Positions 1 to 10,734 of a DNA stretch of 64,000 bases are shown here, one piece after another (position 1 is the stretch's first letter; every line of letters starts with the position of its first letter). The translations under genes were made by a program, and so were the position numbers. Under the pieces are notes generated by a model. It was not told where the DNA came from. It saw only the letters and a list, made by a program, of their open reading frames with translations, and made no database searches. This stretch comes from Chryseobacterium daecheongense (GTDB lineage: Bacteria > Bacteroidota > Bacteroidia > Flavobacteriales > Weeksellaceae): assembly GCF_003729955.1 (NCBI RefSeq), contig NZ_RJTX01000004.1:434001-498000 (forward strand), in the 5' to 3' direction.

Positions 1-312
1 CGGATACCATTCTTTAAATGACTCACTAGTTACTTGAAGTGGAAATGTGTACTTTTCTGTAGACATATTAACAATGCTATTAAAATCCTCTTGAGAAAAT
101 TCTAAAACAGCATAGATAGAAAGTCCTGTGGTACAGTCTTGCCCCCCAGCTCTTATAGGAGTTTCTATAAGCTGATATTTTACTTTTTTGGGCACTTTTG
201 GCAATGTTATATATTTTTCTAAAGCATGTATGTCTGTACTAATCTGTTCTGTATTCTTTTTACAAGAAATAAAAAGACATAAACATATAATTGAAAATAA
301 TAAATGTTTCAT
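1..312 (-). CDS. Small lipoprotein, partial (3' end outside window); candidate immunity protein
   Basis: Reading leftwards from the ATG at 312, the frame stays open for 104 codons to the window edge. It starts MKHLLFSIICLCLFISC, a short hydrophobic signal with a lipobox-like ending before a Cys at residue 17, so it should be a lipoprotein. I do not recognise the mature part. The start lies only 4 bp after the stop of the giant SpvB/RHS gene, so the two are almost certainly co-transcribed and perhaps translationally coupled. Small lipoproteins directly after a polymorphic toxin gene are often immunity proteins; that role is inferred from position only. The C-terminus is missing, so length and family are unknown. 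Confidence 0.7.
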   Translation of the reverse strand, partial: MKHLLFSIICLCLFISCKKNTEQISTDIHALEKYITLPKVPKKVKYQLIETPIRAGGQDCTTGLSIYAVLEFSQEDFNSIVNMSTEKYTFPLQVTSESFKEWYP

Positions 313-316
313 TTAA

Positions 317-3300
317 TTACGGTTTGTTTGGTTGTTTCACTGTCCATTCAATAGTTTTAACCTTGGCAGCTCCTCTTTGCATATATTCTTTTGCCCATCC
401 AACAATTTCAAATCTGCCATTCACATTATCAGAAGTACCTGTTGCTATATCATATTGACCAGGATTAAAGTTATATTTATCTTCACCATATATGGTAAGG
501 TTCAATGTATATTTCAATCCACCTTTTACCGATTGAGAAGACAGATCTGCTTTATAGTAAAAATTAAATGCTCCTATTGCTTTTTGCCAATCTTCAGATG
601 CTGGATAGGGAAATTCAGCACTATTCCCATTTGCAGAAAACCCTTGGCTATAATAACTTACTTTACCCGGTCCTGTAAGTACTTTTTCTGCATTACTTTT
701 CGCTATGTTAGTTATGTTAGTAAGCAAAATTTTCCCACTTTTGTCTTCATTTAAGTAGCTCGAAAGATTGAAAGTGAAATCTTTTCCCGTATTGCCTAAA
801 TAGTGAAAATAAGCGGATGTTCCATTAGGAAGTACTGATTGTGCTAGCGTCGCTTTTGCTGTCCATATCGTAAAATTTGCTCGATCTGCTCCAGTCGGTT
901 TTTCTTTTGGAAATTTAGAAAAGCCGGAATCATATTTAAATTTAGGAGCCTGTGAGAAACGAACTTGTTTTCCATCAGGATCAATATAAACAATGGGATT
1001 CTGATAAGTATAAATATAAGGATTTAAATTACCCCAATTATACACTCCTCCATTGTGTTGTCCATTTCCATAAAATTCATTCTCCATCACAGGATTATAA
1101 ATTGCTAATGGGTCTACCCCATACCAAATACTCAATCTCGGATTATAATATCGCGCTCCATAATAATACAACCCTGTATCTTCATCGAGTTCCTTTGCAT
1201 TAAACTTAAACGGATTATTGTAAGATCCATCCATCTGTTCTAACATCGTTTCCCCGAATGGTAAATTTAGGAAAAACTGTGTTGCTTGAGACTGAGAATT
1301 GGTCACAAATGTTGCGGTTCCCAGATGATCTCCATGCAGATAATACAAATCCGGATGTTGATATACTTCTTTTAATTCCACTGAAACGTTATTACCAAGA
1401 TCTGTTTTTTCCAGGTATTTCTTAAAATCAGCCTCTACATCAGCTGTTTTTTCAGGAGCTTTCTCATCAGTGGTTTTACTGTACAGTACTGAAGGGTCTT
1501 CAAATCTCACAGCACCATCCATAAGTCTGCTGGCAAACCTTTTCGATCCTTCAAGATAATGTTTCGTATATTGTCCTGTAGAACTAACAGTAATATAAGG
1601 ATTTGGGTAAAGCTTATACTCAAACAGCTTCAACTCATCAACAATAACAGGTACTCCATTCTGATAAAGCTGTACAGGTGCGTCAAGCCCATATTTAATC
1701 ACTCTTTCTCCTTTGTCATCGTAAGTATAATACTGATAAATTCCTGTATTATCATTATAAAATGCTCTCAAACGATCCTGCTCATCCCAGAACATTTTTT
1801 TTGTTCCGTTATTATCATTATGATTTAAGGCATTTCCATTATAATCGTAATCAAATGAATCCGCATTGCCTGTTTGGGTATCTGTTGCCAATGCTAGTTT
1901 ATGGGTACCCGGAACATAATCATACTGATTGCTGTAAGTGTTCTCTGGTACAATGATCTGGTCTCTTTCATGATGTTGTGTTTTTCGAACAATTCCCCCT
2001 ACATTATTGTACTCCATTTCCAGCTTATAAGTCGAGTGTGCCATATTAGAATTATGTATAGGCTGTTGTTCCCCATCCAGAATGGTTTCTCTTGTTCCGG
2101 TTCCGATTAGCCTGTTCAGGGTATCATAGCTGAGTTCAAACTCAAATGCCCCACCCATACCATTTCCTAAAGGATAAGCATCATTTTTAATTCCGGTAAT
2201 ATTGGCAAACTCATCATATTTGTATGAGTTGTTCAGCATCAGATTGTTTGTTGCATTAGACAAGCTATAATAATCCAATCTCCTGTTCTGCCCGTTATAT
2301 CCATAATTTTGATACGTTCCGTTACCATACTGAATTCCTACACGCTGTTCGTATTGATCATATACAATATTCTGAATATAGGTATCTCCAAGATTATTGT
2401 TTACAGATTTAAGATTTCCTCCCTTGTCGTAATGATAAGAAACAAGCTCATCATCTGGATACTTGATTTTAGTGATACGGTTCCAGCTATCATAGTTGAA
2501 ATAGGTTTTAAAATACATTTCCGGGATATGATGTCCACGTACTACTCTCATTTCTGAAAGCACTTCCCCCATTCTTCCATAAGCATATTTGGTACTTCCC
2601 GATCCGTCTTCTTTTACCAGAAGTTTACCTGCATTGTTTCCTGCTGTAGAAGGAGCATACTGATACATGACATTGTTTGGGTTAGGATCTCCAGAAGGCA
2701 GGTCAGGTAATATAATACCCGTAAGTCTGTTATAATCATATTTATATTCTATAAAATGAGTACTGATCGAAGGATCATTAATTAGGTTATCCGTTTCTAA
2801 TCTCACAAGATTTCCTGCCTGATCATATTCATAAGTCGTTGTTCCTTTATCCGGGTGGATCTGTTGTATACGTCTCCCCACAAGATCATAGGAATATTGA
2901 GTAGGAATTCCTTCCGGATCTTTCAAACTTATCAACTCACCAATTGTATTATATTCAAATAATGTAGTGATGGGTTGTGTATACAGATAATCGTTCTTCT
3001 GCACTATTTTTCCTTCAGCATTAGTATAGGATTCCGTTTTTTCCGTTGAAATCTCTTCTGTTGTTTTAAACATATCATTTTCAATAGTGTAGAATGTCTT
3101 TTTCTCAACACCATCTTCATCCGTAAGCGAAATAATTCTGTTCTTGCTATCATAAACACTGGATGTGAAAGGCTCAAATACTCCATAAGAGTTCAGATTT
3201 TGGTTTCCAAGCATTTCATATTTTGGGTGATACTGGCGAACTGCTCTTCCTAATACATCGTATATGGTTCTCCCCGATACCGATCTTACTTCAGAACCAT

Positions 3301-6300
3301 TCATCTCAATATCCTTCTTCACCTGCACTACTCTTCCAAGGAAATCGGAATAGCTATCCGTCATGATGGTATTACCCGCTCCTGCATATTCAGGGTCTAA
3401 ATTGGAAGTGGACGCTCTATATATTTTCACTGTGGCATCATTATTAGGTATTCCCGCATGATCCAGCCAATATTTGTATTTAACAGTCGGAACCGTAGAA
3501 CCGCTTGCAATTTCATTCGGTCCCATGATTGATTTCGTTCTTCCGAAACCGTCATAGTAAAACACCATTGCATTACCTCCCGTATCCACTTTTCTTGTTA
3601 CCACATCAAAAAGCGGATTGTATATGGCTGTTGATTGAATATTGAAAATATCTTTCACTTTTACCACATACTTTCCTGTTACCGCATCATCATAAGTATA
3701 TTCAAGCGAATATCTTTGTCCTCCGTTGTCATTTGGCGGATAGGTTACTTTTGTAATATTTCCTGCTGCATTATACTCTATATCTGTAACGATATCATTA
3801 GAACCATCAAAAACAGCATAAGTTCCCACATCGCCATTATACGAATTAATATTATAGGCGCTTCTTCTCCTCAACAACTGTGAGCCTGTATTTCCTGCAT
3901 ATACCTCAACAAGATTAGGAATTCCGATAATATTATTACTGGCAGATTGATACTTAATACTTGTGTTATATGACGTAGAAGGACTTGTATATTGATATCT
4001 CGAAATAAGTCCATTAATGGTATATGAAAATTGTTCGGTTGTTTTAATGCTTCCTCCGGATTCAAAAGTTGTTTTTATTTTTTTATCCAGTAGCGCGATT
4101 GCCATTTTTCGTCCTTCGCTACCACCATTATCATAATCCACAGGCAAATCTGAATTTAGATTTATTTGAAGCAGTGAATTATTCGTGATAAACTTTCTAA
4201 GCTTATATTCATATTTCACATCTGATAAATAACTTCCGCTGCCATTTTGTACTGTGTTTTGTCTGATTAATCCATTCAATAAATAGGTACTGTTGAAATA
4301 TAAATCGGTGGAGGTTCTTTCAACACCTGAATTGTTCATTTCCTGCTTAATCACCGTATCAAAACCAAAATCTTCTCTTTCTCTTCTGTCATACTTTCTG
4401 TTACGGAAAATGTAATTGGTTTGCATTTTATTTCCCAGCTCAGTTGTATATTTTGTTGAGAAAACATCCGGCTCTACAACACTGATGTTTTTCACGACTA
4501 ACTTAGCATGCGGATTATTATAATTGGCCCTTACAAACTGATAATCCAACATATATTTTCCTTTTGAAAAACTATTGGTAATCGACTTAAGCTTGTTGGT
4601 TCTACCTAACAATGAATAGTTAACAATAAACCCGCTGCTTGTATCCTGCACTAAATCTGAAAAGCCGTCCCCATTCATATCCTTAAATGCTTTTCTGGTT
4701 TCAGATACATTCAAACCAATATTAGCTGTAGCCCCGGCTCCGGCTTTAATCCAAAGAATCAGCAGGACTATTGGTGGAATAAGGGTAATTGGCCCAATAT
4801 TGAACATATAATTTCCTCCGAAGGAAAATGACCCATTGAATGATCTCGTTTCATCTGTAAAATCGATATTTCCTCCACTCTTCACCAAAGGAACTGCAGA
4901 ATTAAATTTGCTTCCTAAGTTATAACGAACAGTAGTAGAATTATTGGAATTATCCACTTCAAGGATGTCAATCAATCCATCTCCATTTACATCTTCATAT
5001 ACTACATCTGCTGATCCTGAAGAAGATGAAGCCCCTACACTGGCACTTATCCCAAAACCAAAACTGCTCAATGCTCCCAAATTCGCTGAAGCTCCAAGAG
5101 CTCCACCTATTCCAAAGCTCACACCGCCCTTAGGATGGGAACGGTAAGTAATCATATTTTCATAAGGTGCATCTCCACTCAAACTCTTACCTAAATTCAA
5201 AGCACAGGTCATATATGGAGTACCTCCGTTTCTTATTCTGTCCGGAAGGCCATCACCATTGATATCCATCCAAAATCCTTGTCCCGAATCATAGGAATTA
5301 TAATAATCATTGATCCCTGCATTTATGGATGCTCCTCCAGACCAAGGCAATCCGCCGTCATTCTGCGTAGTCGTTCCGTTTTGTCCATGTGCTCCGATTC
5401 TTCCGGTTATAGAGAACGCATTATAAGAAAATCCAAGTGAGTTCATTTTTTGATAGCTTGCAGAATTGGTTGGATAATCCCCTCCATAAATAACAAGCTG
5501 GATATCTTCTAAACTTCCCGTGGAATTGGTAAACTGGACAGACTGAGGATATACCATATCCGGATATCCATCCCCATTCATATCAGAAAAGGTTTGTGTT
5601 TCAACACTACCAATTCCGGTGAGTACTGTTTCTGAATTTCCACCGCTTCCCATTCCAAAACTCAACCCGTTTGTAGTATTTCTGGAACTGCTTTTCTGGT
5701 CTTTACTGATTGCCCTCATCGTAGTATCTACAGAAAGCTGTCCGGAAGTATAGGTGGTTGGTACTACAACCGGTACAGTAGGAACCGGATCTGTAAAATA
5801 GTCTACGGTATCATCCGTATTGAAACTTGTTGTTGCCGAATATTGTTCAGGTCCGGCACCCACCCACTTACTTGTAAAACTGTTTAGCTTTCTCCTGACC
5901 ATATTCGGTTTCATTGGTGCTACTCTCTGTGAAATCGTTCCAGCGTTAGGGTTAGGGGTTACATTTAAAATACAATCGGCCAAAGCCGCATTGTCATTAG
6001 TTATATTCTGACATGCCTGATAGGTATTTTGTGTAGCAACCGGCGGTAAAAAGTCATTAGGATCGATTGGAGATCCATAAATATAATTAAAATAGTCGCC
6101 TGGTTTATAAAGGAATTGCCCCCAGTTGCTAGAAAAAAATGATTTCGTATTATACATTGCTGTATTAACTGCTGTAGCAGATGTACTGCCATACATATTT
6201 ACATCATCATAGTAAATATCGAAGGGCTTCCCTGAAAAATATTCAGAATATTTATTAAATAATGCATAATCTCCTCCTGTTTTACAATACACTTGAACTG

Positions 6301-9300
6301 TTACCAAATAACTGTTATCACCAGTATTTATAAAATTAGCATAGCCCGTATAAAAATCAATTGGAGAAACACCATTAATAGCCTGACCTGAGGTCATATC
6401 TTCTTCTATCAGAGTGTTGTTTGTATGAGAAACAATCACTCTTCTTTTGGCTAAAACCTGATTCCCCTTCTTAATAATATAATAGAATGATCCTGTTCCT
6501 AAATTGGAAAAATTAGTAACGTTTTTGTTAATCTGGATACCAAAATCATGAGTACCGCTGAGAATGCTTCCATGCGAAACATTATTAATATCTAACTTTT
6601 GCTTTAATTGGGTAACTGCAAAAGACGGATATTCCGGAACGGCTATATAATTGAGATTTATATTAGGATTATAGTTTGTTGAAGCACTATAATCAACCGT
6701 AATTTTACCATTCCAGCTATCTTGGAAGAAATTGGTTTGAGAATCAGATTCTACAATAAATCTTAAATGTACAGGCTCAGAAGCATTAACATTAAGGGTT
6801 AAATATTGAGGATCTGTATAAAAGCCTGTATCACTTTGCAAATAGGTTTGCGGAGTAATTAAATCAGTAATTGCACCAGTATTATTTTCAGTTACAATTC
6901 TGAAAGTAAAGTTATCTGTTGAATAAGGAAAGTAAACTCTCGCAACATTAATTGTCGCCGTACCCTGAGCATCAAGGAAAATAGGTGCAGAAAGGTTATT
7001 TAAAAAGAAGTTGCTTGCATAAGTGCCATTATTTAACTGAAACCTATCCTGTGAAAGTTCAAAAGTATTCGGAATATCATTTCCTGTATTTGGATCTACA
7101 TATGTGATTCCCGGATTTGAAGTAACCGGCACATCTTTTATTGTATTTTTATGTAATCTCACATAAATTTTATCCCCACTTTTCACATATAATCTGCGAG
7201 AATCATTGGTGCCAATCTGAGCACCATAATTGGTATCGACAGGAACAGTCTGCATTTGAGTATAATAATCATTATACCTGTTTATAATAACATTTTGTGT
7301 AGAGTCTCCGGCATGAAGTTCCTTTAAATATATTCTATTATTGGCATAAAGGATGTTTGAAGGCCCATCAATTGAAGCAGGAATAGGCATCTCAACGGAA
7401 TAATACATCTTTTGTGATGGATCAAGCCCAAATGTCGGCGCTATTACCACATTGTCTGTAAATCTGACATATCCATCCCTAGGTGCTATCCATACTTTTA
7501 CCACATCAGTAATGGTATCAGGTGTAACATCAAGATCCTCCGGACATGGTTCTGGTTCAGCACCTATATCACCACAATATTTTATTGGGGTCTGTATCGC
7601 TTTTGCTTTTACAACCATGTTCTCGGTATATTCAGAATGTTTGGTCATTTCAGATTTCCCCGAGCCGGTGTCAAATCGGTTAAACCACACTGAGCCATTA
7701 TTGACAATATCCATTAAGCCATCCGAGTTGGCATCAATCAGATACGTTTTTGTTGAACCTCTGGAATTAGAGCTTATCTGAGAACGGCTATAAACAATAG
7801 CTCCCATATCCCATCCCCAATTGCTGGTGTGAGTTTCTGTAAAAGAAAAGTCTCCACCATCATAATTTTCAATAAGCTGAGATCCATTAAAACTTAAATT
7901 TCCAAGTTCGTCTAATTTTCCGGTTCGCAAAAACAGTCCTTCATCAGGAACTCTGTAGATCATATCCTGTATTCCATCTCCATTGAAATCTACAAGCTGT
8001 TGTGCATTTCTGGCTTTGGCATCGGAACTTCCAAATGGAAAACCAAACATCAAATGCCCATAAGCATCACTGGACGGATAATAAAAATTCAATCCTGCTG
8101 CAGGTCTTATATTTATTCCCTTTTCTGAACTGATGTTTCCATTAATTTTAGATGGCCTTATTAAACTTCTTATGAATCCTGAATAAGCTTCTTTATCATT
8201 CTGAAGATTAACAGAAGTATCCGGACCAAATAATCTGACATTACCCTGACCGTCTTTTACATCATTATAATACTCAAAAGTATAACTGTCTGAAATTTCA
8301 TTACAGGTTGGCTCAATACCTCCATTGGTCCCGCCGCCGCCTCCAGTTCCGTCATCTATATCCCTTTCTGCTTTGTTTGCCACACTGGTTTTTCCATTCC
8401 TTTCTGTACCGCTTTCTCCACTGTTTTTACTCGCCAGTGTGGTTGAACATGGATTATTGGGAACAATATATATTCTTTTCAAAAGAGTTTTATAGAACTC
8501 TCCTTCTATATAATCCATTTTATAGGTTCTGACTAACTCCGTTTTATACTTAACCTCAATATCCTTTAACAAAAACGGCTCTACTCTTTTAAAACCCTGC
8601 TTTGCATTACTGATAATATCTTTTCTGGTAATGCTTGTTTCTTTATTAAAGTTTACCGTATAATCTTTGTTTTTCCCATAAGCCACTTTTTTGATCTGGA
8701 AAAATTTTCCTCCTCCTGCAGATTCATTATAATAGGTAAATTCCATGGTATTGCCGTGTACATCTTCTACTAAACGAAGTCCCCAGTGGGCAATTCCTCC
8801 CTCACCATAGAGTACAGAATCAGAGGAACCTCCATAATATCTTTTGGTACCATCAGTAGAGGTCACTTTCCATGTATAATTCCCGGGACTGGTCCCTATT
8901 CTTTCGATCAGGCTGAAGTCATGGTTTTTTCTCAGGTAAAATTGCTTTACGGAATTATTTGTAAATGAAGACCTCAACTGTTTTTCGGTGGTAATAGCCG
9001 TATTGTTTTCACTTACATCATTATGTCTGTGAGGCAAATAACCATTGGGATAAACCAGCATCTCTCCATCTAAAGTATAAAGCTCTGTTTCTTTACTACC
9101 ATCAAATGCAGGGACACCCCATCTGGAATCAGTTGTGATTGAAGATAAGCCGTTAATATTCCAGCCATCTCCCATCCAGCCATTTCCTCCCCCACTGTTA
9201 TATCCTATTGATAGTGATGGTTCAACCCCTCCAATACCTTTTGGAACACGGATCGGATAATCAGCATTGGCATCTCCTTTCTGTGTTGCTGAAGGAATAT

Positions 9301-10726
9301 CCATAAGCTGCAAACCCGCTGTAGGATCAGCCGCTTTCAGTCCACTGATGCTTGTTGGAGCAAACGCCTCTAATTGTGAAGATTCAGGAACCGAAATAAC
9401 TCCATTGATGTAGTCTGTATCTCCCTTAGTTTCTACAGTAACCACTTTTTTCTCTGTATCTACTTTACTGGTTGGGTCTACTCTCCATTTTTTGGAAGCA
9501 TAATCAAAGTAAAAAGCCTTTATTTCTTTCGCTGATCTTGCTCCAAGTTTCTTTTCATCATATGGGAAAGAAAAAACTATATTCTTCGTTAATTCTCCGG
9601 ATCGTTTTTCTAAACGATACGCATTGGAATTTACTGTCAGATTTTTAATCTCTCTTGAAATAGCCGGATAGTCTTTTTTTCTAAGCTTTACAACCTGTAT
9701 CTGAGCATTATCGGATACAGAATTTTTCTCAATGAAAACAGTGGAGTTTTCATAAGCTTTTGTTTGTTCAGAGTCCTTGGAGATATTGATGATAAGCGGA
9801 ATAAACTTTTCTTCATTCAGTGTTTTAAATGAAGGTTTGTTTTCCGGAATTTTATACTCTTTTGTTCCTGTTGAATTTGTAATGCTCACAAAGCCTTTTG
9901 CCTTATCTTCTTCTGAAAGCTTAATCAAAGTTTCGTACTCCCCTTTTACAGCTAAAATCGTCTGATCCTTAACATGTATTGCATTTAAGGTTCCGCTTTC
10001 AATACCTTTTATATATAGATTATTTCCTGATAATAAAGATGAAATATCCGTTGAAGGTGCAAAGCCATTCTCAAAAACAATTCTTACATTTTTTACTTTA
10101 TACTTTATACCATCAATGGAAGAAGTAAAAAGAATCGTGTTTTTTCCTTTCTCTAATGAACTCAGCGCAATTTCTTCTTTTTGGGTGCTCCATTTGCTGC
10201 TTGGAACAATAATATTACCTCCAAAAGCAATATTTTTATTAATGGATCGCGAAACTGAATGATAAGTCTCTAATCCGAATAAATCGTAAACCAGATATGC
10301 TTTAATATTCGGTTTTATTTCAGGAATTGTAATAGTAAAGAAGTTATCTGATGGATTGTCCGATTCATCATCAGAAAATTCTCCGATCATCCCCTGCTTT
10401 TCCTCGGAATTAAAGATATGATCCGAGTCTTTATTTTCGAAAGCGGAAAATATTGAAGCATTCCCTAATGCATTATCCTTTTCATTCACATTTTTAAAGG
10501 ATTTCGAAACAGTATGACCGGGATTTTGTTTTCCTGTATTTTCTGCTGAACCTGTATTATCCTCAGTGTCTGAATTATAGACGTATTTATCCATCATTCG
10601 AAGCTTAAAAGCCCGGACCTTCTGGCGGTCTTCTTTCGTAAAACTTGCAAATAAGAACATACTTGCAAAAAAACATACGAATAGTACTGATCTTTTTGTA
10701 AAAGATTGTTTAATATTTATTCTCAT
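317..10726 (-). CDS. Giant SpvB/FG-GAP/RHS-repeat protein, Tc-toxin-like polymorphic toxin (3469 aa)
   Basis: A secreted or surface protein with an N-terminal hydrophobic signal (about residues 10-30). A SpvB-type domain begins near residue 470 (GGVEPSLSIGYNSGGGNGW, typical of the TcB N-terminus). FG-GAP/VCBS-like repeats with the D-NGDG-D calcium-type motif lie near residues 910, 1000, 1710, 1820, 1910 and 2015. A hydrophobic stretch sits near 1985. YD/RHS repeats run from about 2100 to 3150. The RHS-associated core (GLYYYGARYYNPRLSIWYG) is near 3190, with an unusual Asn/Gly-rich insertion before NPYIYTYQNP. The last roughly 210 residues after the core are the variable tip, where toxins usually sit; I recognise no catalytic motif there. 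In Tc and RHS proteins the repeats form a shell around the C-terminal cargo. The gene follows a T9SS-sorted protein by 8 bp and precedes a small lipoprotein by 4 bp. Confidence 0.85.
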   Translation of the reverse strand: MRINIKQSFTKRSVLFVCFFASMFLFASFTKEDRQKVRAFKLRMMDKYVYNSDTEDNTGSAENTGKQNPGHTVSKSFKNVNEKDNALGNASIFSAFENKDSDHIFNSEEKQGMIGEFSDDESDNPSDNFFTITIPEIKPNIKAYLVYDLFGLETYHSVSRSINKNIAFGGNIIVPSSKWSTQKEEIALSSLEKGKNTILFTSSIDGIKYKVKNVRIVFENGFAPSTDISSLLSGNNLYIKGIESGTLNAIHVKDQTILAVKGEYETLIKLSEEDKAKGFVSITNSTGTKEYKIPENKPSFKTLNEEKFIPLIINISKDSEQTKAYENSTVFIEKNSVSDNAQIQVVKLRKKDYPAISREIKNLTVNSNAYRLEKRSGELTKNIVFSFPYDEKKLGARSAKEIKAFYFDYASKKWRVDPTSKVDTEKKVVTVETKGDTDYINGVISVPESSQLEAFAPTSISGLKAADPTAGLQLMDIPSATQKGDANADYPIRVPKGIGGVEPSLSIGYNSGGGNGWMGDGWNINGLSSITTDSRWGVPAFDGSKETELYTLDGEMLVYPNGYLPHRHNDVSENNTAITTEKQLRSSFTNNSVKQFYLRKNHDFSLIERIGTSPGNYTWKVTSTDGTKRYYGGSSDSVLYGEGGIAHWGLRLVEDVHGNTMEFTYYNESAGGGKFFQIKKVAYGKNKDYTVNFNKETSITRKDIISNAKQGFKRVEPFLLKDIEVKYKTELVRTYKMDYIEGEFYKTLLKRIYIVPNNPCSTTLASKNSGESGTERNGKTSVANKAERDIDDGTGGGGGTNGGIEPTCNEISDSYTFEYYNDVKDGQGNVRLFGPDTSVNLQNDKEAYSGFIRSLIRPSKINGNISSEKGINIRPAAGLNFYYPSSDAYGHLMFGFPFGSSDAKARNAQQLVDFNGDGIQDMIYRVPDEGLFLRTGKLDELGNLSFNGSQLIENYDGGDFSFTETHTSNWGWDMGAIVYSRSQISSNSRGSTKTYLIDANSDGLMDIVNNGSVWFNRFDTGSGKSEMTKHSEYTENMVVKAKAIQTPIKYCGDIGAEPEPCPEDLDVTPDTITDVVKVWIAPRDGYVRFTDNVVIAPTFGLDPSQKMYYSVEMPIPASIDGPSNILYANNRIYLKELHAGDSTQNVIINRYNDYYTQMQTVPVDTNYGAQIGTNDSRRLYVKSGDKIYVRLHKNTIKDVPVTSNPGITYVDPNTGNDIPNTFELSQDRFQLNNGTYASNFFLNNLSAPIFLDAQGTATINVARVYFPYSTDNFTFRIVTENNTGAITDLITPQTYLQSDTGFYTDPQYLTLNVNASEPVHLRFIVESDSQTNFFQDSWNGKITVDYSASTNYNPNINLNYIAVPEYPSFAVTQLKQKLDINNVSHGSILSGTHDFGIQINKNVTNFSNLGTGSFYYIIKKGNQVLAKRRVIVSHTNNTLIEEDMTSGQAINGVSPIDFYTGYANFINTGDNSYLVTVQVYCKTGGDYALFNKYSEYFSGKPFDIYYDDVNMYGSTSATAVNTAMYNTKSFFSSNWGQFLYKPGDYFNYIYGSPIDPNDFLPPVATQNTYQACQNITNDNAALADCILNVTPNPNAGTISQRVAPMKPNMVRRKLNSFTSKWVGAGPEQYSATTSFNTDDTVDYFTDPVPTVPVVVPTTYTSGQLSVDTTMRAISKDQKSSSRNTTNGLSFGMGSGGNSETVLTGIGSVETQTFSDMNGDGYPDMVYPQSVQFTNSTGSLEDIQLVIYGGDYPTNSASYQKMNSLGFSYNAFSITGRIGAHGQNGTTTQNDGGLPWSGGASINAGINDYYNSYDSGQGFWMDINGDGLPDRIRNGGTPYMTCALNLGKSLSGDAPYENMITYRSHPKGGVSFGIGGALGASANLGALSSFGFGISASVGASSSSGSADVVYEDVNGDGLIDILEVDNSNNSTTVRYNLGSKFNSAVPLVKSGGNIDFTDETRSFNGSFSFGGNYMFNIGPITLIPPIVLLILWIKAGAGATANIGLNVSETRKAFKDMNGDGFSDLVQDTSSGFIVNYSLLGRTNKLKSITNSFSKGKYMLDYQFVRANYNNPHAKLVVKNISVVEPDVFSTKYTTELGNKMQTNYIFRNRKYDRREREDFGFDTVIKQEMNNSGVERTSTDLYFNSTYLLNGLIRQNTVQNGSGSYLSDVKYEYKLRKFITNNSLLQINLNSDLPVDYDNGGSEGRKMAIALLDKKIKTTFESGGSIKTTEQFSYTINGLISRYQYTSPSTSYNTSIKYQSASNNIIGIPNLVEVYAGNTGSQLLRRRSAYNINSYNGDVGTYAVFDGSNDIVTDIEYNAAGNITKVTYPPNDNGGQRYSLEYTYDDAVTGKYVVKVKDIFNIQSTAIYNPLFDVVTRKVDTGGNAMVFYYDGFGRTKSIMGPNEIASGSTVPTVKYKYWLDHAGIPNNDATVKIYRASTSNLDPEYAGAGNTIMTDSYSDFLGRVVQVKKDIEMNGSEVRSVSGRTIYDVLGRAVRQYHPKYEMLGNQNLNSYGVFEPFTSSVYDSKNRIISLTDEDGVEKKTFYTIENDMFKTTEEISTEKTESYTNAEGKIVQKNDYLYTQPITTLFEYNTIGELISLKDPEGIPTQYSYDLVGRRIQQIHPDKGTTTYEYDQAGNLVRLETDNLINDPSISTHFIEYKYDYNRLTGIILPDLPSGDPNPNNVMYQYAPSTAGNNAGKLLVKEDGSGSTKYAYGRMGEVLSEMRVVRGHHIPEMYFKTYFNYDSWNRITKIKYPDDELVSYHYDKGGNLKSVNNNLGDTYIQNIVYDQYEQRVGIQYGNGTYQNYGYNGQNRRLDYYSLSNATNNLMLNNSYKYDEFANITGIKNDAYPLGNGMGGAFEFELSYDTLNRLIGTGTRETILDGEQQPIHNSNMAHSTYKLEMEYNNVGGIVRKTQHHERDQIIVPENTYSNQYDYVPGTHKLALATDTQTGNADSFDYDYNGNALNHNDNNGTKKMFWDEQDRLRAFYNDNTGIYQYYTYDDKGERVIKYGLDAPVQLYQNGVPVIVDELKLFEYKLYPNPYITVSSTGQYTKHYLEGSKRFASRLMDGAVRFEDPSVLYSKTTDEKAPEKTADVEADFKKYLEKTDLGNNVSVELKEVYQHPDLYYLHGDHLGTATFVTNSQSQATQFFLNLPFGETMLEQMDGSYNNPFKFNAKELDEDTGLYYYGARYYNPRLSIWYGVDPLAIYNPVMENEFYGNGQHNGGVYNWGNLNPYIYTYQNPIVYIDPDGKQVRFSQAPKFKYDSGFSKFPKEKPTGADRANFTIWTAKATLAQSVLPNGTSAYFHYLGNTGKDFTFNLSSYLNEDKSGKILLTNITNIAKSNAEKVLTGPGKVSYYSQGFSANGNSAEFPYPASEDWQKAIGAFNFYYKADLSSQSVKGGLKYTLNLTIYGEDKYNFNPGQYDIATGTSDNVNGRFEIVGWAKEYMQRGAAKVKTIEWTVKQPNKP

Positions 10727-10734
10727 GATTTAGC

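Noticed and set aside
332..754. Open frames on the plus strand opposite the RHS giant, and similar shadows elsewhere
   Set aside because: They are antisense to a long conserved gene, have Cys/Ile/Phe-rich compositions and lack plausible promoters or domains.
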